Source: Euglena gracilis (lineage: Eukaryota > Euglenida > Euglenophyceae > Euglenales). From it: a stretch of 64,000 nucleotides of DNA. The stretch is taken from positions 29,397,411-29,461,410 of the forward strand of contig CP154954.1 of the NCBI GenBank assembly GCA_039621445.1. Reading direction: 5' to 3'. Positions 10,701 through 22,700 of this stretch are shown piece by piece. The first letter of the stretch is position 1, and every line of letters begins with the position of its first letter. Made by a program: the position numbers and the translations under genes. The notes under the pieces are model-generated. The model made no database searches and was not told the origin of the DNA. It worked only from the letters and a program-made list of their open reading frames with translations.

Positions 10701-13700
10701 GCCCTGGGCGAGGCACAGCAGGTGGACCGCCTCCCCCACCGGCGCGAGGCGGCCCCAGGGCGGTGCGGGTCGGCCCAGCGCGGCGACCCCCCCCCCACCC
10801 GCCGCAGCACTTCGCCAAAAAGGCCTTCGGCGTCCCGGAAACCGAAATGCGGCGGGGGTGGGGGGTCGGACTCCCACCCACCCACCAGGACGGGGTGGGG
10901 GGGGGGGGGTGGGGTCCGGCCACCCCCCCTCAACCTGCAGGGTTTCGGGGGTTTCCGGACCGCCCTGGGCAGCACGCCAGCAGCTCATCGCCCCACTCAT
11001 GGAAGGGGCTGCCCTGGCCGGGGCTGGCCTCAGGGGGAGGTGGGCGGTCCCCTGGACGGTGCTGGTCCGGGGCGGGGGGGGGGGGGCTGCCACCCATTCC
11101 CCTCAGTCCTCGGCGGCCCACTGGGCTTTGCGCAGAAGGACGTAATGCATTCTTCGGCACACTTCAGCCCAAACCACAAATTGTGGAGGCGAATCCGGCC
11201 CGTTTTGAACGGCGAAGGATTCTGCCGGAAGTGGTGACAAAATTGGGCGGCCCGAACAACTCACCAGGGTGACCAACCTTGGAACAGACCGCCATTTAGT
11301 GTGTTTCACAACGCATCTGTGATCCATTAATTTTTTGGCGACACATCTGTGATACATTAAATTTTTTTGGTGATACATATGCGATACATTAAATTTTAGG
11401 CTGTGATACATGTGATACGGGAAAAATTTTTTGGTGATACACACTAAACGGCGGTCTGCCTTGGAAGCGCAGGCGGGTGGCAAACAGCTGCCCGGAGGTT
11501 TTTGCTGAGCAGAAGCACACCCCTTCTTTTAGCAGCTCCTGTCACCACTGGAGCCCCAAAGAGGGCTGGGCAAGATGAGGTGCATGGACGGCCCCTGTCA
11601 AGCCAACAGGTGCCGCTCTCCAAGGCTGGCGTTGGTCCCGACAGCGGCTCCCTCAGCACCACCGGCAGCCCACCGATGCCAAACCACACACCGCACCAGT
11701 CCATGACCCAATGACGAGCAAACTGTCCACAAACCATTCTGCACCGAAAACACAAAAGGGAAAACCCCCAAAAGAAACACATCCGCGTCAACCGCCGGGA
11801 AATCGGAAACTGCAAAACACACGGCATCCGCCGAAACCGCCACAGGGGAGCACTCCAGGCCTCGGCGGGGCCAGCACGTTGCGCCGCGTCTGCGGGGCCA
11901 CGAGGCCTACGGCGAAGTGCGCAAGGCCGGCAGCGCCCGAGGCGGGGACGTGGGTGGCGACGGCCTGGGGGTTGAAGCGCAGGGTCCTGCGCGGCATCCA
12001 CCGTGGCCATTCCGCCAACAAACCAAACACGGGCCGCCTCACCGCGGCCGGCAGGGCTCCGGCCGCACAGGAGGGCGGCGGGGGCGATGCGGTCGAGGCC
12101 CACCGCGGCGGCCGGGGGCGGGGGCGGGGGGTCGCCGAACGCGGCCCCGAGCAGCCGCTCCAGCCGCTGGTGCACCGCCTGCATGGACCGCGCATCGTCC
12201 GGGGGGCCCCCCTCCAGGAACGGCAGCCGCGGCCACGCGGCCAGGCCGCTCAGCGAAGTCATTGCGGCGCCTGGCGGCCGGCACACACCACACCCACACC
12301 CGCGCACACCACCCACACACATGACACCCACCCCTGCACCACATACACAACACCACACACCCACACACGGTGCACGCACACCATCCATGCAGTTAGTGCG
12401 CCACGGCGCAAAAAAAATCATGCAGTGGTCGCAATGAAAAGAAGCTTTTTTTGCCACACACCATTGTTATTATGTGCATCATCATGATAATTAAAAATAA
12501 TTATTAATGATAATCATTAATTATTATTAAGCGGCAACGGTTATTGCCGGGGTGGACGCAGCACAAAGAAAAAAATTAGCCTCGGTGGTCGTGGCGCAGG
12601 CAATTTTGTTTTGCTGCGGTGCACGAGGTGCAGATTTTATCGGCATCGCAGAACCCCAAAAACTTTTTCGCTGCAATGAAAAAAAACAGAATTGGCTCAA
12701 TACCCTTCCATGGTCGAGAAAATATCAAAGAGGCCGGACAGAGAAGCCTGAAGAAGGTACCTGCAGCACAGAAAAAAACATTGAAAAAAAAATTGCTGGG
12801 GCAGTAATCAAAAGTTGCCGCAGCGGTCGGGGGCACAGAAATTTTTTGCAGCAGCTCTGTTAGTCACAACAATATTTTCCACCGTCGTTGCGGACCGCTT
12901 TTGTGCCACCCAACGTTTTGCTCTGGCAATTTCTTTGTGGGAACTGGCAAACCCCTGTGGTTTGCAGTGCACTAGCCGCTGGGCGTGTGGTATGGTGTGG
13001 TGTGGTCATGGGTGGGTGGGGGTGTGGGTGGATGGAGGTGGGTGTGCACACGTGTGTGCACCGGAATTCTCATGTGGGAGGGAGGGGAGGTGGTTCCCTT
13101 CGGCAGTGGATAGGCCGGGTGCAGGTCAGGGAGGGGAAGGGCGTCCAGTGGGGAGGAAAGGCCTGGGCAGCACCCCAGACTGCAGGAGGCGAGTGATGCG
13201 GCAGGCCACCCACCGCCGTTGGGAGAGCTACCCTGGGGGGAGCAAAGATAATTTTGGTTCCGAAACAGTTGGGGAAAAAAATGGGAGAAATTTTCAAATG
13301 TCCCAGACAGCCAGAAGAAAACATTTTTCCGGACCAAAAATTTTAATGGTTTCCTGAAAAACACGAAAACGCATCGGGCACCTCCACAAAAACCAGTATA
13401 CGACCCAATCTCTTACCCCCCCCCTATGTCCAATGACCGGTAACCTCTGTCCTCTGACCGGGGGGGTGGTCGTTGGACATAGGGTAGTGACCAAAAAGGT
13501 GTCCTCTGACCGGGGGGGTGGTCGTTGGACATGGGGTCAAAAGAAAGTTGGTGGGTACCCGGGTCCCTACCCACCCAAAAATGCCCAAATTTTCCCTTCC
13601 GGCGCTTTGCGCCGAAAATTTTGGGCAATTTTGACAAATTTTTGTCCAAAAAAGTGTCAAAAATGGCACTTTGGCCAAATTTTTGGCCAATTTTGGGGCA

Positions 13701-16700
13701 AAATTTTTCGTCCCGGCGCTTCACGCCGGGACGAAAAATTTGGTCAAACCTCCGAAAAGGTGTCCTCTGACCGGGGGGGGGGGGTGGTCATTGGACATAG
13801 GGGGGGGGGTCGTTGGACATAGGGGGGGGGGGGGTAAATTGATCCGAAAAAAATTGGTGTTTTCTCCAAAGTACTCTCGGGAACATTTGGGCGGGTTTTG
13901 CCCGTCCAAATTTGTCCAAACAAAATTTTTCTATGCCTCCCCTGGCATATCAAATACGGAGCGCGGGGGGGGGCTCCAGTGGCTGGCTGGGCGCGGCACA
14001 CGTCCACGCTGCGCTGCTCCTCCGCGGTCCACGGCGACCGCGCCCGCCCGACCACGGCCAGCACCCGCTCCGCCCGCGCCTGCTGCTTGTTCAGCCAGTG
14101 GAGCAGCTCCAGCATGCCGGCCTTCGCCTCCCCAGGGCTGCCGGGGCTCTGGGGAGAGGGGCGGGGGGCAGTGAGGTGGGGGGGGGCACGGTGGCACGGT
14201 GGCGGGTGTAGCGAGGGAAGGCCGGACACGTGTCCCCCGGTGCTCACCGGCCATATGCCACTACGCGGTGCCTCCCTCGGGGCCGACCAGCAGACAGGAA
14301 CCTACAACCCCCTAGCAGGGGTATCTGGTGGGAAAAATTTCCCACTGCCCGCTGCAAAGCGCCAGAAAAAATTTGACCACCCAAAACGTGCTAAAAATGC
14401 TCATTTTTGGCAATTTTTGGAACAAAATCAGCCAAAAAAAGCACATTAATACCCAATTTCCACCTCGGTGCACACTGCCGTAGGATTTTTTCCCCCAGTT
14501 GGACCCTGGGACCCTTCTGGGGGGGATGGAGAGTCCAGTGTCAGTGTCCTTTTTCTGTGGCTGGCAAAATGGCCAGCTAGTGGACCCCCAGGTCCTTGGA
14601 CAAAAGCATGGACACCTATTAGTGAAAAATCTAGTCACCTCTGCGGCCATCTGGGCCGCATAGGCACAGTGGTGTTTAGGGTTCTGCCCTCCTACTTGCT
14701 TTGCGTTTTGAGGTGGGCCTTTGCATCCAGAGGTCTTTTTAAGGTTGATGATTCCAAGGACAGCAGGCTGGGACCCAGCCCAGCGCCCCCCCCCCCAAGA
14801 GAAGTTGGGGTCGGGCTCAATGGGAACCCCTCCACTGTTTTGGACAAAAGTTTCAACATCGAGATTTCCCCCGAAGAGGAGGATGGTTCGGTGCCCCCTA
14901 GGGGTGGTACAAATGTGGGGGAGTCTCAGTGCGTAACCGGAAGAGATCCAAAAATACCCCCAATTTTTGCACCAGGGGGTAAAACAATGTATTCTGGGGC
15001 AATGATTTGATGGTCTTTTCCGAAACACCATAAATTGGCATGCCCACCACACCTGTTTTTTTCGGCACACCGTGTGATTTTTGGCCCAATTTTATCTCGT
15101 GCTGCTTCATCATTTTTCCCTCTAGGGTTATAAGTCACGATTAGCACAGGGCCAGGCAGAACGGAGATCAGTCAATAGGCTGTGGGTGCGCTGGAGGTAC
15201 AGTTTTGAAGCAGCACTCCGGTTGGCAGGGGTCCAAGGTGAAAGCAGAGCCAGAAAGAGCATCGGTGACCAAGACACCTTTTCCATTTTTTTGCGTGTTT
15301 GTTTGTGTGTGTGCTTGTGAGTGTGTTGTGCATGTGCGTGTGGGTGTGTTTTGTGTATCTGTGTGCCTGCATGTGTTGTGTGTGTTTGTGTGTGCATGTA
15401 TCTGTGTGTGGCGCATGTGTTTGGTGTTGCATGTGTGAGCTTGTGTGTGTGTGTGTGTGTGCGTGTGTGCGTGCGTGTGTGGGAGTTCCTCAAACAGGAG
15501 GGCTGTCCAGCCTCCTCCATCAGTTCTTGCAGTGGCTCCGAATGCAGTCCGAAGCTGCCGTACACTGCCGGGTCAGGGCCTGGGCAACGTCTTAGCTGGG
15601 AAGCAATGCATTCCCAGAAGAGCAAATGTTTCACACCACTACAGGAGGTTTTCCAAAACAACAACGTCAACAACAACACTTGATTAACCCAATCCATCAA
15701 CCCCGGGCTGGGCCGTGTGTCTGCCCCGCCCCCGGCTGAAATAAAGTTGAGGCCAACTCAGACTAAGTTGGTTGAGCTGAATGCTGAAAAATGTTGTTTG
15801 TGAGAGGGGTATGGGGGCTATATTATATGCCTGAAAAATCCCAACCCAGTTGGATTCAGACTTCTTCGTCACATTTCGGGTAACAGCTGGGTCCAGCCCG
15901 GCAAGCCACTTTTGAGAGGGGCTGAAATGGAACCCTCAATACCCGCTTCATGGAACTGACCCCTCCCTCCCAGGCAAATAATTGTGCGTAAAATTAGCCG
16001 GATTAAGAACAGAATAAATTAGCCCCTTGTCAATTTGGGGGGGGGACAAATTGAGCAGCGCAAAGGTGGTGAGATGCACATTTTGAACATTCTTACGTCC
16101 AATTTCACACAAAATCCTAGGGATGACCCATGTGTAGAATCCATGCAAACTACCCAAAAATTGTTGTTTGTGGTGCTTCTCGGCATTCCTGTTCCGAGTC
16201 GATTTGCATCGAAGGGAAGGTCACAAACAGGCACGCACAAAGGGGGTGACAAATGCCTGGCGGGATAAACCAGTTTGTCATTAAAAAATGGAATGGCGCA
16301 AGTAACGGCGCAGTGCGACGAACCTGTGCAATTCTCAAAAGAAGGGGAATTCCCCGGCCAATGCTCGCGTCAATCGGATCCAAGCCACACCCAGGGCACA
16401 GAACACGGCACTCAGCAGCTCCTCCACCGTGAGGATGACGTGGGCCAACCCGGGCTGCAGAACCTCCACCACCCGCCGCACCAGCTTGTGGATCGGCCGG
16501 AGGCGGCTGCGCGTCCGCTGCCACCCCCCCCCACCATGTCGGGCCTTGGGAGGGCCCAGGGTTGCAGCGGCCCTCGCACACCCGTCGGGCGACGCGCGCA
16601 ATGTGATGGCCGACCCCGATTCCCCACCGTTGGGTCCTATCCCCGCGAGCTCGCAGCTCGCCGCTCGGCGGGAGGCGGTGGTCCAACAGAAGTGCACCTC

Positions 16701-19700
16701 AACGTCGATTGGGCGGCTCACCTGCGTCATCAAAAAAATGTCCAAAAAACACGAGACCTCCCGTATTGACTGCACAGGAGGATGAGCCTGGTGAGATGGA
16801 AGTGGAAGAAATAGAAGTGTGAGAACCCCACCACCATTTGCAGCTGCATTCGCTGGCAATGGCTGTGCCGATATTCATGCTGGTGCCACCTGCTGTGTTG
16901 TGACAAGGGGGGGGGGGGACGCAACATGGACCATTGAGAAACGCGACACAAAAACCGATCTCAAAAATTGTGCAATCAATTTGCTGGAAAGAAATAAGGG
17001 CAAAGACAAACTTCCCTGATACCACACTTTTTGTCTTGACAAAAAGTGTGGTTTCAGGGAAAAAACTGGGCCAAACTATGGGAATTTTTCGAGTCGAAAA
17101 AATCTACCATTTTTTTCCAAATAAAATAGGAAAACACAAATACAACAATATGCGCCCCCATAACAGCCGTGGTGCCTGCTGTGCCATACAGCAGCGGTAC
17201 CTGCCAGCCAGTATGAACAGAAATGCATTGGCACCGCAGAAAATATTATCCCAGCAGGAGTGTCCCCTGCACAGCCGCCTCGCCTGGCTGTGGAGGGCTG
17301 CCTCTACCTGGGCGTCACTTGGCAACCCCCCAGGGGGGGTTGGGATTCAGCCCAGAGGCTAAAAAATCTGGGCTGGCTGGAAAAAAGCTGCTGGCTGACC
17401 CCCCCTCCCACAGGAATCCCCCGGCTGGTCTGACTGGGGTCGACTGAAGGTTCCAAAAAAAATCGAAACTGCAAAAAAAAACGACAAAAAGGCTGATTTT
17501 GCAAAAACAACCAATTTTAGACGCAGAATTTGCCCTGGAAAGCCCAAATCTGATTGATATTTGCCCATTTTTTGGCCCATCTTTGCACCTCCAAAGCCAA
17601 AAAAAATCCGTTGCTGTCCGGCCGTCGCCTGGGCCGCTGGAAAACAACCTCATCGATGGGATGGGGGAAGGGGGACCGGGGCTGGAAAAAGGCTGCTTGC
17701 TCGCTGGACCCTCCCCCCCAGGGGGGATGACCTCCGCTTAAGCGACGCCCTGGCCTCCACCTTCTGGCAGTGTTTTGCCGTGAAGTTGCAGTCCAGGAAC
17801 GTGTGCAGCGTCTTGCCCATGGTCCCCGTCACATGCCGGCAGCCGGCCGCCGAATGGGGCAGACCAGCCACATTTCCCCTGGTGGGGCATTGTCTGCCTG
17901 CGGGTGTGCATCCCCGCTGCGCCGAGGGTGCGGAGGGTTCGAAAATCGCCGTTTTCAAGTCAATGAAGCAGTAGCGGCCTGTTCCACTTTATATGCGACG
18001 CTTTCCTACCCGCTGCACTGTGCATTCTACCTCTGCATTTATGCTTCATACACAGCTACCATTGGTCCGCGCCGATGCATCCCTGTCTTCCATTGTACAT
18101 AGACCACCTGAGTGTGGTTTTCTGTTGTTGTAATTCTCTACTTTTTTTCATGTTTTGTTCATTAGCTCAGTTCCGGTAGGGCTGAGCCTTTGTCCAGTTT
18201 GCTTGCTCAGTCACCATTGGTCTGAGCCCCTTCTCATCTGCCTTACAGCACTGTATGATTACTCCATTTTCTGTTGATGTGAGCGCCCTCCGTGGGAGTA
18301 TGTGAGCAATAATTTCTGTTTCACTTTTTTCCCTTACTTTTTATCTTTCTGATAAAGTACCTCTCCTGCTCAGTTCTAGAACCCCTGAGCATAATAATCC
18401 ACTTACGCGGAGCCTGTACATGCCCAGGCACCAAACCAAACCAAACCAAACCACCCGCCCACCCTCTGGGGTGGGGCCCCCTGGGGGAGGGGATCCTGGG
18501 GGACCCACCCACTTTTGCCCGAAAATGGCCAAAATGCTAAAAATAGCACCCTTTTCAAAAAAGATATACCCTTTTCCGAAAAAGATATACCTGCCAGCCC
18601 CTACCCCCACCCCGTGGAGGAGGGAGTCCAAGGGGCCCACCCACCCCCCCCCCCCGGGGGGAAGGGGTCCAAGGCTAAAAAAAAAACACCTGAAAAAACA
18701 CCCTGGGGGGGGTCTGCAAAACCTTAAAGAGATGTCTGGCTCGGGATCGGTGTCATCCTCTGACACAGTTCTGCTGACGCTTCGCCGGCCCTCTGCTCGG
18801 AGGTACAGCAGCGCCGCGGCGGGGTCGACGGCCAGCCCCGCCGCCGCCAGGTCGTCCACCAGGAACTGGAACTTCTTCGTCGGGGGCACCTCCCTGGGCC
18901 ACAGCACAGAGAGTGGATTTTCAAGGACATGGGTGGTCGGGCCCAACCTGTTGTGGGGGGGGGGGGGGCTCGGGTTTCTTTCAGGGTTAAAACACAAAAA
19001 ACAGAGGTGCACATCTAGGAGTAATCTAGTGCGACCCACCCGGAGCCTGCTGGTCCCATAAAAAGAAAGGTCTGCGGCACACAATCGCCGTGCTCACAAA
19101 CCTCACAGATGGAGTTTCTCGCGGAGGTGTGATGCCGACAACCTTGCTGGGGTCCGCTCCCCCAAAATGCCGAACAAAGCTCAAATCGTGCGCATCAAGA
19201 AGAATAAAAATATGGAATTGCCGGTGATCTGACTGTCTGAGATGCACGATGGACAACTGCTCAACTGCTCAACTGCACAACGGGGGTGGCCAGGAGGGCC
19301 GTCGTATCTGCCCACGTGGACTGCAACCACCGCCCGGCACCTTCCACAGCAGGATGGCATCGGCGGAGGTCCTTGCAAAGCCCCGTTCGTAATGGGGAGA
19401 AAAATGCAGCAATGCTCCAGCAATATTTCCATTGCATAGGATTTGAACGTTTGGGTAACATTTACAATTGATGTTTGCAGCATTTGCACGACAAAGGCAA
19501 GATGAGGTTTGATGTAATTAGAATAAAAGGTGACACAGAAAGAAACTGATTAATTTGAAAATTTGAAAAAAAATTCAAATGATTTAACTTAACTTGTCAC
19601 TGAAGGCCACCCTGTCCCACGATGCCCAGCATCTCCCGCAGGTAGGCGCAGTGCGCCGCCACCGTGGCGACGGCCACCGGGTGCCGGTGCAGCGCTGCGA

Positions 19701-22700
19701 GGGGGACGGCGGCGCGGAGGAGGTCGCGCTGGAGACCGGCCTCGGGGCGGGGAGGGGGGACTTCGGCGGGCGGGCTGGGGATTGGGGTGGCCAATGGGGC
19801 GGGCAGGGATTGGGCCGGCGGAAAACCCGGCGATTGAGACGCACGTGGGTGGAAACGGGAACCACAGGGGGGACAAGGGGGTGGCCTTTGCCTCCAAAAA
19901 TAGGCAACGGCAAGCGGCGGGAGTGCAACTGCTCTGCACTCCATATCCGCCAACTGCCCCAAACCATCCGTGTTTGATATGCGCCGTATCATCCGCTATC
20001 CTTTTCCAATCTCCTTTTCATTTTGGAAAGTTCCAGTTGCCTTTCATGGATTTGTTTCGCGCGGAACCAACCGCCACGCCGGAATGGCCTGAACGGCAGG
20101 GGGGAGGCCGGCCTCCTCGGGGCTGGCGGCCGGGGCGCTGAGCAGCACATCCAGCCGGCCGTGGTCTGCCGCCAGCGCCAGGCCGTGGCAGCGGTGGCCC
20201 CCGGCGGGCAGCGCTGGCAGCGCAGGCAGGGGCCCGTCGGGCAGGGGGAGGGGGGAAGGCTTGACTGCGGCTGCAGGACTGAGCCGGACCAACCAGAGAT
20301 TTTTGAAAAAAGACTTGGAGGTGGACCCGCTTTTTGGGGCGTCAGTTTGGCAGTCAACGTAATTTTCGACATTCCGCGCAGAAAATGGGCCAGAAAAGGG
20401 GGAAACCCCAGCTTCCAGCAGGGCATCCACTCAGCCTGACCCCTCCGGGGGGACAGGGTCTGGTGGACCCCCATCCCACACCCTCCAGGGTTCCAAACAT
20501 GGGGTGAGGTACCACAGTTTGGCTGGGGGCTGCCGACCAGGAGCAGAGCTATTGCTGGCCCCTCGATGCCTTGGCGGAGGCCCTGGGCGGAGGGCTGAGG
20601 AGGGACGGCAGCTGGAGGTGCTGGATGGGGAACCAGCCGTGGGGGCGGGGCATGGGGGCAGCAGCCGAATGGGGTCGGGGGAGGAGGGGGTCATAATGCT
20701 AATCGGGGGGGGGGGTCCAGTGGATGGGAATGCCACTGATTTTGTTGACGAAAATTCCCCAAAAAGGGCCTTTTGGAAAGTTTTGGGTCAAATTGACATG
20801 CTTCGTGTCGGTCACTGTAAAAAAAACTCACTCCAGCTGGGATTTCTGACAGACCCCCCCAATACGGTGGTCCACTGGAAATTCCACTGGATGAATTTGG
20901 ACTCCTCCACCCCGGGTGGTACTGCAAGTCCTTAAGAAGACGCCTGCTGCAGGTGGCCTGAGAATGGTCGTTGTCACATCAAGCTCACAAGCTTGGTCTG
21001 TATCACAGAACGGCACACTTAACTGTGCCGGTTAGCCTGCCGTTTAGTTGCTCAGTCTGCCGTCCACACTAAACCAAGCAGCAAACTTCAGGCTCCCAGC
21101 GGTGCCAGGAAGCTTACCAGAGTGCAGCTCCCCAGAGTGCAGAACCCAGCTGGGAGGGGGAGGACCCATGCTCCGGGAAGACTTTGAAGTCCACGAGGCC
21201 CCCAGCACTGAGGCAAGCCAGGATGGAGACCTCTTCGGCGGATGCCTGGACCGGGGGCAGGGCCGAACGTTGGTGGGGAGGGCCCACGGCAATGCACTGG
21301 CCATGCCTGCTCCACCTGATTTCCATGTTTTCGAGGAGATGGAACAGGAAGGAGCGACGCCCTTCGGGTTGTGTGAAGACACAGCCAAGCACCTCTGGTC
21401 ACCCATGCCCTTGAGCCCAGCATCGCCCAGCATCGCCCAGCATCGCCTTTGAAGCCCTTGGAGGTGTACCTCTTGTACCCACATTCACTCAGATACCTGC
21501 CTCCAAAACATCCAATACAGCATCTACATGCACTTCATCCACTTTCATCCACATTTGGTCATTTACCCACTTTTACAACTTTTGGCCGCTCTTGGCCACT
21601 TTTGGCCACTTTTGGCTACTTTGCCCGATTTAATCCACCTTTGGCCGTCTTTGGCTTGCGGTTACTACCAGATATGCTTTCAATTTGACGGCTGATTGAC
21701 TGTTTTGGCTCCTTTAAGACCATTTTGGTCGGCCAAAACCAGTTTTAGACCATTGGCCACAAGCACTTCCCCCAATCCCTTACTTATCCATTTGGCCAAA
21801 CCAGCATCTGCATCCATTGCACTAATCCAATATCTGCATCTTGTTCAATATCTGCATACATTGCTTGTCTAGCATCTGCATCATTGTCCAGTATCTGCAT
21901 CTTGTCAAGAATCTCAATCTTGTCCAGTATCTGCATCCGTTGCATCCTGCATCCACTGCCTTGTCCAGCATCCGAATCTTGTCCAGATCTGTATCCACTG
22001 CATCTTGTCTCATTGCATCTTGTCCAGCATCTGCATCTTGTCCAGCATCTGCTTCTTGTCCAGCATCTGCATTGTGTCCAGTATCTGCATCTTGTCTAGC
22101 ATCTGAATCTTGTCCAGCATCTGCATCTTGTCCACCATCTGCATGTTGTCCAATGTCTGCATCCACTTCATCTTGTCCAGCATCGGCATCTTCTCCAGTA
22201 TCTGCATCTTGTCCGGCATCTCTGCATCTTGTCCAGCACCTGCATCTTGTCCAACATCTGCATCTTGTCCAGTGTCTGCATCTTGTCTAGCATCTGCACG
22301 TTGTCCAATGTCTGCATCCACTTCATCTTGTCCAGCATCGGCATCTTCTCCAGTATCTGCATCTTGTCCAGCATCGGCATCTTCTCCAGTATCTGCATGT
22401 TGTCCAGCACCTGCATCTTGTCCAGTGCCTTCATCTAATTCATCTTGTCCAGCATCTGCATCTTGTCCAATATCTGCCCAGCATTCGTCCGGTGGCTCCT
22501 AAGCAAACCAAATAACCACAAAAGCCCAACAAATGACCACAAAAAGCCCAAAATTGACCACAAAAAGCCCCAAAAGCAACCAAAATAACCAAAAATTGTC
22601 CAAAACCCCAACAAATTCCACAAAAGGTTGTGAAAAATGACCCAAAATCACCAAAAAAGCGCAAAATGGCCAAAAATGCCATAAAATCTGCTCAAAAAGG

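Noticed and set aside
10290-11272. Plus-strand frames of over 300 codons
   Set aside because: Antisense shadows of GC-rich APC4 exons and C/G runs; Pro/Arg/Gly composition only.
12552-12863. 103-codon plus-strand frame near an A+T palindrome
   Set aside because: Lies opposite an APC4 intron, with no motif or splice partner recognised.
21822-22434. MQMLDK-repeat protein frames
   Set aside because: Artefact of an 18-bp tandem repeat with no start or end signals.
21810-22480. CRISPR-like array
   Set aside because: Units are contiguous with no unique spacers, and the genome is eukaryotic.
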